A DNA stretch of 64,000 bases, taken from contig CALYDD020000299.1 in the NCBI GenBank assembly GCA_944472135.2, forward strand, positions 124,001 to 188,000, in the 5' to 3' direction. This document shows positions 44,987-56,001 of this stretch, piece after piece. Both the position numbers and the translations under genes were made by a program. The first letter of the stretch is position 1. Each line of letters begins with the position of its first letter. The notes under the pieces are model-generated. The model had not been told where the DNA came from, made no database searches, and saw only the letters and a list, made by a program, of their open reading frames with translations. The stretch is from Trichobilharzia regenti (lineage: Eukaryota; Platyhelminthes; Trematoda; Strigeidida; Schistosomatidae).

Positions 44987-46726
44987 GTAGTCAATTCGAG
45001 TGACAGGAGCACAGATTTAAGTGGAATTTTTGCTGAATACATACTTGGAAAGCGTTTCTTCAGCTGGGATGAATTTGAGAAGTCAATATCAGAATTTCAA
45101 AAAGTGAGGAAGTCATATAATGCTAACAGTGTAGTTATCCTACACTCACTAAGTACCAGAAGGATATAACTCGCATTGACGTTAAAAATATGAAAGCCGC
45201 AGTGAATAAAGGTAACGTTGACGTACTTGTTACATACTTAAGGTATTTCGAGTCGTCGTGACATTTTTGAATTCCTAAAATCCTGTGGGAAGTTAATGGA
45301 GTATTATTCCGATGAACCGATCAGGAATTCACTAACAAGAATTTGTTTTGCAACTTATGAGCAAATGGAATTGTATAAACAGTTCCCTGAAGTTGTTGGT
45401 ATTGATTCGAGGTATAATACAAATAAAGGGAAGTAAGTTTACCAATTCATTAATCAACGTGCAGGTATTCTTTGTTCCAGCTACTTGTGACGGATAATTT
45501 TGGTCGTGGACGACCAGTTTTATTTGCGTGGACTAGAAAAGAATTCAAACGAGATGTAGTTTGGATATTAGACTGTTTCCGGCAAATAATGGAAGACACC
45601 TCGAAAACAGAATCCTTCATTATGGGTTGTGCGCAAGCTGAAATAGCAGCCGTCAAGTTAACGCACAGACAAGCGCACATTGTTTTGTGTTCTTTTCGTG
45701 TTTGCCGAGCTTTCTGTCGGAAAGTAAGTTTTTCAAAGCATACTTTACATTTTATTCGTAGACAAGAAATCCCATTGTGAAGAACTACTTATGCCGTCTA
45801 GTGTAGTGTAAAAGGAGATCAGAGTAATGCCTCTAATATTCTCATTTTCCAGATTTAATTTCTACTTCAGAGTTATTAGGAGATTGGATGCTACTGTCAG
45901 TCAATATCTACAACGTCGTTGGATGCATCGACGAGAATTGTGGGCGGCCTGTTTCAGAGATAACGTGCTGACTTTTGGGAACGATACAAATAATCGTGTC
46001 GAGAGTTCCCACAAGCAGATGAAACGGTTTTTGCAAAGATCTGATAGTCTGCATAAAAGTATGCTAAAGGTGTATAAATGGCATAAACGAAGTTTTTCAA
46101 TAATACAGCAGGAGGCGAATATTGCTCAATCACGATGCTTCACGTATCCCTGTTCACAAAGTGTAATCCCAATTATACGGTTGCTTACACCATACGCCGC
46201 GAGGAAGGTAATACGTGAATACCAATTGCGACGATGGGCTACTGTTGAGTTCGAATCCGTTGATTATGTATTTTTCAAAGAAAATGGGAAAACAGTGCAG
46301 GTTGATCTGAGTGCTTGCACCTGCACGTGCTTTACATTTCAGACCTGTCGGTACCCCTGCCGACACTTGCTTTTGGTCCACTTAAGAAAGCCGTATTTCA
46401 CAGGTATATTTGCGTTTTTATGACTACGTTTTTAATGTATAATGTAATGTAATAATCAGTTCATAGTTATCTTAACTTTTTTTGTTCCACCTTTTGTAGT
46501 TAACCATGTGATGCATAATTGTAAACAATGGACGTGGTCACGCAACTTGTTCGCATCTCAAAGTACGTCAGCAGTTATCCCTCGAAATCGAAGTAACATA
46601 TACGATACCAAAAAGAAGATTATCAATGCGGGTATGGACAGAATTAATGACAAATTTGGAGAAGTGTTTGCCAATGCTTATGCAGACGGAGTAATCGCAG
46701 GAATCAATCGTGTTCTTAATATGTAA
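44987..46726 (+). CDS. SWIM zinc-finger/MULE transposase-like protein gene, 6+ exons
   Basis: Exons 44987-45211, 45243-45432, 45465-45723, 45762-45802, 45853-46403 and 46501-46726. They are joined by GT-AG introns of 31, 32, 38, 50 and 97 nt, the tiny introns typical of schistosomes. Segments in order: FFSWDEFEK N-terminal region; VVGIDSRYN (first catalytic-type Asp); LLVTDNFGRGRPV; FIMGCAQAE, where MULE families usually have an Asp and this has Gly; LCSFRVCRAF; NNRVESSHKQMKR; and a SWIM finger CTCTCFTF...PCRHLLLVH. Stop at 46724, AATAAA overlaps it. One apparent frameshift near 45155 in exon 1 may be real or a missed junction. It resembles ZSWIM-type, transposase-derived genes. Confidence 0.75.
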
Positions 46727-49382
46727 ATAAACTAAATTTTTGTCATAATGAAAATAAAATTTTCATGTAAATTTTGTTGTCTTTCAATTCATGTGTTCAC
46801 TTTGTGAGCGCGGCATGCTAGACCGGTGCTCTCTAGGACTTTCACTACTAACAATACGTAAGTGTAATTGTGTAGGAACGATGTCGGTCAGCATACGTGT
46901 TAAATTATAAGTATTTCAGTTAGCTAACGTGCATAAGTATCATAGTCATATACAAGTCTTTAGGGACAATAGTAGGCATACCTTAGGCACTGCATTCGAG
47001 TCCCTGTTCTTATACGGTTACGTGTATTCGAAAGTATTGCATTACTAATGTTTCACTTAAAGCGTGATGTCAATCCATATGACTAAGGCTGTTGACATGT
47101 AGCGTAAATTCAACTCTACACCAGACGAATTATTGAATTCGTTGAGCTTTAACAATCGTATTTAGATTTAGCTTACACTAAAATATGCCACCAATTACTT
47201 TGTCAGTTCTTATTAATAAGTCATGTCTGCACCTAGTCATCATGACAAATACATCTAAACTCAGATATAATAAGAAAGGTCTGGTAAGCAGGATATTAAA
47301 TGTATTTAATGAAAAAATAATAACAAGCAAATGTGTTTACGCAGTCGATTGTCGGAATAATTTGTGCAATGTCGAATCTCTGTGACTGGGGTGATTGACG
47401 TTACCAGATATCTACAAATAAGTAAACAAAGTGTTTTTTAAATAGCTGAAGTAAGGAAGAAGTAATATTAAAGGTAAACGATTTATATCTGCTTACCTTT
47501 GCTGAAATTGGTTTATTCTCCTTTCTCATTCTTTGGTAATGACATCATTATTCTGGGGTTTTCACTGCAACACACATTATTCCTCTTCTAAAGGATAGCA
47601 GCAAGCATATAGTAATAATTTCAAATTTCGTTTAAACCAATGTTTACAATGAATGCATGTCATTTCTACAGGCGCAATAAGTTATGTTATAAACTGCAAT
47701 CGTGAAGTATCATGAATTATAAGAGTTAAATTGTAAACCCTTAATAATGAACACCGTACATTTGGCTAAGTGCTATGTCGTTGGAATGTGAGTATACATC
47801 TGCAATGTTTAATGCCAACCATATTGGTGTAAGGATAGAAAATATGATGTTTTCTATGAAAATACAGCTTTGTTCCAACACTGCAGTTGTTATGTTTCTA
47901 ATAAAAGCAAATAGACTGTAAGCATAAAGGCATATCCAGTTAACATAAAATGCAGTGTAATAGTGCACAAATGAAAAGACCATAGTGAAGTAGATAAGTG
48001 ATACTTCAGTGAGAGGTAAATTGAAAGATCTGCAACCTTATAGTATGGAAGACAACCTGACATGTAAGATGTCTCACAAATTTCAATAGGGCCTGTGGGG
48101 TACCATGGATGGTTTGGCGTCAATCGCAGCTTTGGAATAATGAGTTACAAATGCTAAAGGTAACAACCAACGAAACTGCAGTACTATTTTCTAGCTGTTC
48201 AGCATTTTTTCCTTTAATGCAGTATCTTATCAACAGTTTGCAGTATTCAGAACATCACAAGTTGCTTACAGATAACTTGTGTAATAATAACTGCTTTAAA
48301 TATATCAGCCATAAGTGCATCTTCTACATATTTCATAGCCACAATTAAGTCATTAAGGATCTCAGATTATCTTAGTGATGTGAAGCAAAATAATTTTTAA
48401 GATTGATATAACCTATGTAACAGGTGTAGTAGTTGTGCGACACAGCCGCCAGCTACTAATCGACATAAATCTGGTACTAATTTTAAGTACTCTGACATTT
48501 GAGAAGGACTATTTATACTATTCTTCCAGACACAATGAACACTGATGTCAATATACTCTGATGCCATTTCATGCACTGAGCAATTAAGGCATTGTGAAAT
48601 TCCATGTGCAAATGTCAATTAAACTATTTTCACATCTTCGCCCAAGCACTTTTAACTAGGAACTTCATCTAAATAGATATAATAACCAGGAAATTCAGCA
48701 GCCTGTCTCATTCATCGCATAATGTCGTCAATGTGTTATGGAATATTTCAGTCATCCCGGATGATAACAGAAAAGTTTAACATGTTCAAAGCACACATCT
48801 AACCTATGTCTGCATGCTATTTATCTTTCATAGGCCAGATTCTCATAGATTCACTGGAATGACAACAGCCATTGACTGCAGTATATTTACAACCTTAAGA
48901 TCTGAAACAACTGGAAAATAAACAAACCCTCAACGCACTATAATGCAAATAATAGTCTTTCTATGCGAACTTTCTTAAAAAGGATGACTTCTTCATTGAT
49001 AATTCGTCCGAGCTATAATATACAATTTTACGCTCTACTAAGAACAAAATACAGCAAAATACTGCCATCCGGCTACATAAGTCTAAAACTAGTCAAATAT
49101 AATCTATTTCCAAAAAAATAGGTGATTATAACGTCTGTTAACGTGAGCGCGGTAACCGATGGCATTGCGCGATAACACCTGGTGTCGGCCTTTATCCTCA
49201 CTCGTCAAGAGGGTGCTTTTAACTTGAAGGCGCAGGTCGTCATTGATGTGTGAGATTGTGCTGTGGGTATGCTTGTGGTGTGTTGGCTTTTCTGTTTGTT
49301 TTCCATTTCAGCTCTGTCCATGTGACCCAGGTTCTCGCAATGGCATCCAATTCAGCGTGTACTGATCGTGAAGAAAAAAATG
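46727..49382. other. cargo region of the composite, unrecognised
   Basis: 2.6 kb between the SWIM/MULE gene and the 3' LTR. No long ORF. The only recognisable item is the dispersed peptide segment at 47780-47925. A purine tract (GAAGAAAAAAATGGGA, about 49369-49385) directly precedes the 3' LTR, as expected for plus-strand priming. Confidence 0.5.
47780..47925 (-). repeat. dispersed segment with conserved peptide, copy 2
   Basis: Minus-strand peptide with LEQSCIFIENII and PIWLALNIADVY, related to 35780-35945. An acceptor-like TTTATGCTTACAG precedes it and GTATAC follows, so a skipped exon is conceivable. Confidence 0.45.
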
Positions 49383-49385
49383 GGA

Positions 49386-49703
49386 TGAATCCCTTGAAGA
49401 TTGAACGATCAATTCACGGTTGTTTGCTCAAAACCAACTTCCACAATTTTCGCGGAGGCATCAATGCGACAGTCATCGTCTCATCGGTCGCTGTTCAGAA
49501 AGAAGTCAGCAGTAAACCGTCAGAAACCTTAGTGGAATTATTTTTTATATGTTGGTGTTACAATAAAGAATTCTCGAGCGGCCAGTCGGTGTTTTGGTTT
49601 TTGCGTCCGTTATTACTAAGCGTTTCTGAGAAACTTCAAGAAACAGCGTGAGCGCGAGCGTAGCGAGAGCTGGGCATTAACGGTTTACGAGACGTGACTG
49701 ACA
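49386..49703 (+). repeat. 3' LTR of the BEL-type composite
   Basis: Near-identical to 41344-41651 from TTGAAGATTGAACG onward, ending GTGACTGACA before AGTCT. Its first dozen bases (TGAATCCC) differ from the TGTCAATG start of the other LTRs. Confidence 0.85.
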
Positions 49704-49708
49704 AGTCT

Positions 49709-50809
49709 TTTTGGGCAGCTTGGTGAACTTTTAACTAACTGGGTTTCGTAAGCTATCCTTGACTGATGGATCAAAGTTTTATACTGGTTTCTGGTTTCAC
49801 AGTATTTCAGCCGGAACTGCTGTAGCCCAGTAGAAACGAAAAGATTCTAGAACCTTTTTCTCCGTCTTAGGAGTGTTATAGCTTGTCTATTTATGCATGG
49901 TGGCCGATTTGTTGGCCTTTTAGGAACCCTTCAGGGGATGAGATCAGTGGTAACCCTCTCAAGTGTATTCTTAAATCTATCCCATTCATCTTCAATGGAT
50001 GAGACAATGTTGACTGACCAGTCGGCAGTTGAAGCATGCTCCTTTATAGCCACTATGTCAGCATGCCAAACACTAGGCCGGGATTTGGGTTGAAAACTGA
50101 CTAAATTGCCAGCCCTTTAGTTAAAATCTAACACCCCATGATCACTGTTTGCTAGAGGTGGATGAATAACTAGACCATCCACGTCGTCGTTGTCATGAGT
50201 AAGCACTAAGTCCAGCAAGGAAAATCCTTAGGTAGAACCGAATCTTGTACTACCTAAGACATGTTGTGTCAGGGCATTTTCCATGGTAGTCAAGAGTAAC
50301 CGGCTGTCAAACTTATCAGCTGATCCTGGAGATGTGACAGCTACCCAGTCTATATGAGGTGCATTAAAATTACCTAGAATAAGACAGCCACTGTGTTCAC
50401 TCCATTGTTTGAGGTGATCTAAAATGAAGTCATCACACTGACAATAGGGACTTCTATACAGAACTCCAATGAGTAGAGTGCCGGTTGCAAAGCTTACTTC
50501 ACAGCTAATTACCTCACCTGTCCCACTGTCATGAGCTTCAGATTTCACGGAACGAACATGTAGGGAGTTGTTGGTGTACAGAGCAACCCCGCCACCTCTA
50601 CGACCCTTAACTCTGTCGCTGCGCAAGCAACTAAATCCGCATAGCTCAGGTGTGTCATCTAATCCCGAAACCAGCCATGTTTCAGTAATGGCCACAATAC
50701 CTGGGCTAAGGTCTTCTACTAATACACCTAGCTCGTGAAATTTGTTCCCGATACTACGTATATTAGTGTACACTACCTTCAGGCTTCCTATGCGGTCTGG
50801 CCTATCCAC
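49709..50809 (-). pseudogene. CR1 ORF2 copy A, endonuclease part
   Basis: APE-type endonuclease with VVYTNIRSIGNKF, ITETWLVSG, RRGGGVALY, VLYRSPY and LGNFNAPHIDW (copy B has LGDFN, so the catalytic-region Asp is replaced by Asn). A nonsense change (CAA to TAA, near 50228) ends the frame after FGST. Confidence 0.88.
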
Positions 50810-50832
50810 ACAGGTCTTGGAAGCATACGTTT

Positions 50833-51906
50833 CTAAGACCTGACTATTTGAAAACCCACCAGTTTAAGGTTAGTCTCACCATTTTTACGTCTTGTTTCTA
50901 GCTGGGACAAAACTTCTTTTCGTTTAAGTCTGTCTTCAAGAGATAAATCAGGTCTGGCTGAAATTCCTAACCCGGCAAGGTTGCGTACATTAGCCAGTAG
51001 ATGATTCCGTTCATCAGGAGAACCTAAGACTACTTTAAGCAACCTACGCTGACTAGAACATTCATCATCTCTTTTGCCTATTCTAATCAGCTTTTTAATC
51101 GATACTCCAGGGAAATTCGCTGGGAGCATCTCCCTTATAATACTACCCACTAATTTAAGGTCAAGATCGTGCCTTTTCACGGGATCAGATTCTTTGGACT
51201 CTTCCGAATTTCCAACTATTATGTTAGAGTCCAAGGAGAGCTTGTCGTATCTAGCAGTGGCTACGTCCTTTCTCACCACTATTGATGCAGCCTGGCTACA
51301 GGTGACAGACGTTTGCCTACCATCAATATTACTATATTTCTTTCGACTGCTTATTTTTGTAACCCATTTATCATCTACCCGCAGTTGCTTCTCAGGGCTG
51401 CTGCAGTTTTTGATGGTACAATCAAGATCAGTGTCTGCACCACCTTCATGGTGAACTTCGCTTACGGTGTTCTCTGGTTCTGAGGTGCTGTTTACAGCTT
51501 CCGTTTTTTTACCTTTTCGCTTACTAAGACGCTTCGAACGCCTAGTAGGTTTTACTTCCGGGGTAACTGGGATAGTAACCGCCGGTGTGATAACATTCAT
51601 GATGGCACTTACTGCTTCATCTTCAGACGGGCAGTCCGTGTCACTCTTATTAGCCACGCTACCATCAGGAAGTTCCATGGCTTTAGAGAGCAGTTCGTGA
51701 GCCTCCCTTATTAAGGTCATCTTTGGAGAGCAACACATTCTGCACATCCAGTGGGATGTTGGAGCAGTACAGCGTTTGTATGCAGCTGGACGTAATCCAG
51801 TGCACATCTTATGATACCACTTTTCACAGTTATTACACTGTATTCCATCATCTACCAAAAAGTAACACTCCGCCCTATTACATTTATGTGGTACTTTTGA
51901 CATCAT
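50833..51906 (-). CDS. CR1 ORF1 copy A, PHD-type zinc finger protein, intact
   Basis: Frame of about 357 codons beginning MMSKVPHKCNRAECYFL (the ATG is at 51903 or 51906). N-terminal PHD-like finger with spaced Cys/His (CNRAEC, CNNCEKWYHKMC, WMCRMCC; residues about 8-60). Then an acidic linker, a basic RRSKRLSKRKGKK patch near residue 125, and a C-terminal part (about 250-340) that resembles the RRM-like/Transposase_22-type region of non-LTR ORF1 proteins. It should bind RNA in the retrotransposition particle. Unlike copy B it has no frameshift. Confidence 0.8.
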   Translation of the reverse strand: MMSKVPHKCNRAECYFLVDDGIQCNNCEKWYHKMCTGLRPAAYKRCTAPTSHWMCRMCCSPKMTLIREAHELLSKAMELPDGSVANKSDTDCPSEDEAVSAIMNVITPAVTIPVTPEVKPTRRSKRLSKRKGKKTEAVNSTSEPENTVSEVHHEGGADTDLDCTIKNCSSPEKQLRVDDKWVTKISSRKKYSNIDGRQTSVTCSQAASIVVRKDVATARYDKLSLDSNIIVGNSEESKESDPVKRHDLDLKLVGSIIREMLPANFPGVSIKKLIRIGKRDDECSSQRRLLKVVLGSPDERNHLLANVRNLAGLGISARPDLSLEDRLKRKEVLSQLETRRKNGETNLKLVGFQIVRS

Positions 51907-52109
51907 GAAATTCTACTGGAAACAGCCAAGACAATTTTCCCAATATAGAATATATAAGTGGTTAAAATCAAAACATAACAGACAAAAGTCAAGTTAAAGT
52001 TTTTTTAAATGTTCTTGAAGTGAATAACACAACAAAACAGCGATTTGTCAAAAACGTGAAATACGTGAAAAAAGCACTCCCTTTCAAACAGCGCGCGCTG
52101 CCAAGCAAC

Positions 52110-52440
52110 TCAAAGGCATGGACGACACTTCGTGGGTCAACGTACACTTCGAAAGTGCTACAGTATTGATAGGATGTATCTACATGTCGCCTGGTAACTT
52201 TAGTGATTACGAGACTCATTATTGCACTGGGGCAAGTATCCATTCTTCCATACGAGCATAAGCTCATATGTGGAGAGTTCAACCTACCCGAAATCGACTG
52301 GGATTTATTAACAAGCCCAGCTAAATATGACAAGCTCTTGGGTGTCGGCTGGAAACAAACTGCCACTATCCCTACAAGACAACGTACTAGAATTAATATT
52401 CTGCCAAAATATATGTCCCCTCTCAATCTTATTGGGTTCT
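52110..52440 (+). pseudogene. endonuclease fragment of a second CR1-like family
   Basis: Broken frames give WVNVHFESATVLIGCIYMSPG and LICGEFNLPEIDWDLLTSP, parallel to WVVLHGDKYKLLIGCVYRAPS and IITGDFNLPEVNW at 60511-60690. A short decayed piece. Confidence 0.7.
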
Positions 52441-53299
52441 AAGTTCACAAGTGGCAGCCACAAAACACTGCAGTGTGCACTGCCACTTCCACGAGGTAGC
52501 AATGTAGCTCACGCTGTGGTGAGAGCAGCCTGCCAGCCAATTGGTTGACATTAATCTACGTCAATGTCTAGGTCACTAATATGGGCCGTGAGAAAATATG
52601 AACAAAACTGTTTCAACAACCAATCACAGCAAACTTAAACGTGGGCAAATATGATTCGCAGATAGATGGCTCCACTTTCCAGGGAACTCGAAAACAACCA
52701 ATTAGAAGACTGCGTTTGCCTACTTGACTAGGCTATAATAATGTATGTGAAATTTATATAAATGCGTGTTGATTTTCGTAATAAAACGATCTGTTGCCTG
52801 GCTCTTGTCTTCTGTTTTTAAAACACCTCTACTTCACAACAAATAACATATAGAAACAATAGTAGGCCAAACTGGGCTTCCGCAGAATCAGTGCTGTGAT
52901 CCTCTGAATGGGGTGACCACTTCACTAATGATGACATTTCGAGAGCTCTGAGCACCTTCTACCGGAACTCCAATCCATACGTAGATACTGCTATTCCACT
53001 CCAAACAAAAAAGCCTACATATTTACAAAGTTATTTGAAAAACCCGAAGAATCGCACGAATCTGAGGAAACTCCTGACAAGTCACTACAAACACCACGAA
53101 TTTGACACACTAGGGTTATTGCTAAACGTTTTCAACGTATGTCAATGAAATTGAAACTTGAAATTTGGTTGATTGAGCTTGGTCGCCATTGGTGGGCAAC
53201 TCGAAGGCGCGAAAGGTTCGATCGTGCACAAGTTCGAAGAAGACGAATGACAACGAATGAAAGTACACAATCGTTTCGTATAAAACATCTTTTTATAGA
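52441..53299. other. no gene recognised
   Basis: Mixed sequence. A frame around 52970-53100 (VDTAIPLQTKKPTYLQ) might be worn retroelement coding sequence, but I cannot place it. Confidence 0.4.
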
Positions 53300-53850
53300 T
53301 GCCAATCTAGTTAAAGATTGAACGATCAATTCATGGTTGTTTTCTCAAACCCAACTTCCCCAATTTTCGCGGAGGCGTCAATCAGCCAGTCATCGTCTCA
53401 TCGGTCGCTCTTCAGAAAGAAGTCAGGACAAAACCGTCAGAAGTAATACCGTGATCCATTATTGTAATATTTGTTCATAGACCTTAGTTGTAAAGTTGGC
53501 TATGTGTTGGTGTTAGAATAAATGATTCTCCAGTCGCCAATCGGTGTTTTGGTTATCGCGTCCGTTATAACTAAGCGTTCTGAAAGGCTTCGAGGGACAG
53601 CGAGAGGCCCGGCGCAGCAAGAGCAGGGCATTAACGGTTTACGAGACGTGGCTGACAGTTTCTGATGGTTGGTGACAGTTTCTTACAGTTTGGATAGTCT
53701 CCGTCAGTCTTTCATCGTGCTGACCAAGTCTTCATTGAGCAAGCATTATCTGGAACTTCCTGGAACTTTGGTTACGTTCAGTGATGCCTGGGTCAAGGAA
53801 GAGATAGAGCGTCTTGGAAGCAGGCTCCAAGATTCCTGAAGTCTTGCAGC
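53300..53850 (+). mobile_element. BEL-type LTR plus leader, truncated copy
   Basis: LTR 53300-53657 (358 bp, start worn to TGCCAATC, end GTGGCTGACA), then the leader with the gag start (ATGCCTGGGTCAAGG, 53784), ending abruptly near 53850. Confidence 0.85.
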
Positions 53851-54039
53851 CAAAGCACCTTCCCTCACAATTCCCTTTAAGTTATAAAAACAACACGAAG
53901 GTGTGTACCGGTATGATGAATAGCAGTTGGTTGGGTAGGCCTTTTGATGCTATGCTTTTTAACCATGAACCTAGGCCCAACCTCTGCTAACCTTATATCC
54001 AGGAAAACATAGTAAATTTTCCAGGTGTTCCGAATCACT

Positions 54040-54250
54040 GGTACGACCCTTGGCACCTAGGACCACCTCATTGCACTCCAACCTCGATGTACAGACACCC
54101 AGTCTGACCCCCCTTTCATTTATAAACTCTTGCGGTGCTGACACACAAATAGATTTAGGTTATGGTGACATTTTAAGCCAGTTTGTAGTATCCCGTGACT
54201 TATTCACGATATTGCTAATTAATGCACGTTCCTTAATCAACAAGATATAA
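54040..54250 (+). pseudogene. second CR1-like family, endonuclease N-terminal fragment
   Basis: Ends in FTILLINARSLINKI, the start of an APE endonuclease that would precede SELRTLLS at 60293. Cut off at an ATAA microsatellite (54246-54262). Confidence 0.65.
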
Positions 54251-54262
54251 ATAAATAAATAA

Positions 54263-54715
54263 ATTTATTCTCATGATGCAGTACATGAGGGACGCCAGTT
54301 TACAGGCATCATCAAATTGTTACAGAAATAGGACCATATTATTCAGTCACAATTTACAGTCGATAGCAAAATATGTTTAACATGTACACTGGAGATTATA
54401 CATACACTTGATAAATGTTAATTCCAATAGTATAAAACATCCTTTTCACTTATGCACAATCGTTTCTGTGCATGGTTGGAAAAATCCGCTAGATTGTCAG
54501 TGAGTGCAACACATCAGGAAATACAGAAGTATTGTCTTCGCATTGACAAAAAAAACAGGTCTTTGGTGGATGGGTTATAAGTGCCTGGGAAAAAAAATAA
54601 AGCTTGAAGTCAGTTTTCATACATAATTTTGTTGTGCACAGAATTCTTGAATTATAGTTCATTGTTCTGTTATTTGGAAATCAGTGATTTGCTTATCTCA
54701 TTTGATCTGCAATGT
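54263..54715. repeat. unclassified repeat shared with 63720-64000
   Basis: 54500-54660 and 63880-64000 share TATTGTCTTCGCATT, an A-run, CTGGGAAAAAAA, AAGCTTGAAGTCA and TTTGTTGTG in the same order. Family unknown; it may be the 3' region of one of the non-LTR elements. Confidence 0.6.
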
Positions 54716-54883
54716 CTTTTTTCACGTATTTCACGTTTTTGACAAATCGCTGTTTTGTTGTGTTATTCACTTCAAGAACATTTAAGAAAACTTTAACTTG
54801 ACTTTTGTCTGTTATGTTTTGATTTTAACCACTTATATATTCTATATTGGGTAAATTGTCTTGGCTGTTTCCAGTAGAATTTC

Positions 54884-56001
54884 ATGATGTCAAAAGTACC
54901 ACATAAATGTAATAGGGCGGAGTGTTACTTTTTGGTAGATGATGGAATACAGTGTAATAACTGTGAAAAGTGGTATCATAAGATGTGCACTGGATTACGT
55001 CCAGCTGCATACAAACGCTGTACTGCTCCAACATCCCACTGGATGTGCAGAATGTGTTGCTCTCCAAAGATGACCTTAATAAGGGAGGCTCACGAACTGC
55101 TCTCTAAAGCCATGGAACTTCCTGATGGTAGCGTGGCTAGTAAGAGTGACACGGACTGCCCGTCTGAAGATGAAGCAGTAAGTGCCATCATGAATGTTAT
55201 CACACCGGCGGTTACTATCCCAGTTACCCCGGAAGTAAAACCTACTAGGCGTTCGAAGCGTCTTAGTAAGCGAAAAGGTAAAAAACGGAAGCTGTAAACA
55301 GCACCTCAGAACCAGAGAACACCGTAAGCGAAGTTCACCATGAAGGTGGTGCAGACACTGATCTTGATTGTACCATCAAAAACTGCAGCAGCCCTGAGAA
55401 GCAACTGCGGGCAGATGATAAATGGGTTACAAAAATAAGCAGTCGAAAGAAATATAGTAATATTGATGGTAGGCAAACGTCTGTCACCTGTAGCCAGGCT
55501 GCATCAATAGTGGTGAGAAAGGACGTAGCCACTGCTAGATACGACAAGCTCTCCTTGGACTCTAACATAATAGTTGGAAATTCGGAAGAGTCCAAAGAAT
55601 CTGATCCCGTGAAAAGGCACGATCACGACCTTAAATTAGTGAGTAGTATTATAAGGGAGATGCTCCCAGCGAATTTCCCTGGAGTATCGATTAAAAAGCT
55701 GATTAGAATAGGCAAAAGAGATGATGAATGTTCTAATCAGCGTAGGTTGCTTAAAGTAGTTTTAGGTTCTCCTGATGAACGGAATCATCTACTGGCTAAT
55801 GTACACAACCTTGCCGGGTCAGGAATTTCAGCCAGACCTGATTTATCTCTTGAAGACAGACTTAAACGAAAAGAAGTTTTGTCCCAGCTAGAAACAAGAC
55901 GTAAAAATGGTGAGACTAACCTTAAACTGGTGGGTTTTCAAATAGTCAGGTCTTGGAAACGTATGCTTCCAAGACCTGTGTGGATAGGCCAGACCGCATA
56001 G
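54884..56001 (+). pseudogene. CR1 ORF1 copy B, single frameshift
   Basis: The PHD-like start is as in copy A. An A-run near 55280 has one A fewer than copy A (GGT then six A instead of seven), which ends the frame at 55297. The correct frame resumes and is open from 55510 to 56001, overlapping ORF2 by about 50 bases. The normal ORF1 stop of copy A is also changed (TAG to TGG). Confidence 0.88.

Larger units (their letters stand above)
41332..49703 (+). mobile_element. BEL/Pao-type LTR-bounded composite insertion, 8.37 kb
   Basis: Inserted in CR1 copy A with a 5-bp target duplication AGTCT (41327-41331 and 49704-49708). 5' LTR 41332-41651, 3' LTR ending at 49703. Inside are a BEL-like gag, an unusual gag extension, a tandem repeat, a multi-exon SWIM/MULE-type gene and about 2.6 kb without recognisable content. 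No protease, RT, RNase H or integrase is visible. The cargo gene has introns in the same sense as the LTRs, so it probably entered as DNA. Confidence 0.85.
49709..52074 (-). mobile_element. CR1-like element copy A, 5' part
   Basis: Continues copy A beyond the insertion: ORF2 endonuclease, ORF1 and 5' UTR. It ends at 52074 with the same 5' terminus (CTTTTTTCACG on the minus strand) as copy B at 54716, so both are full length or share one truncation point. Confidence 0.92.
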
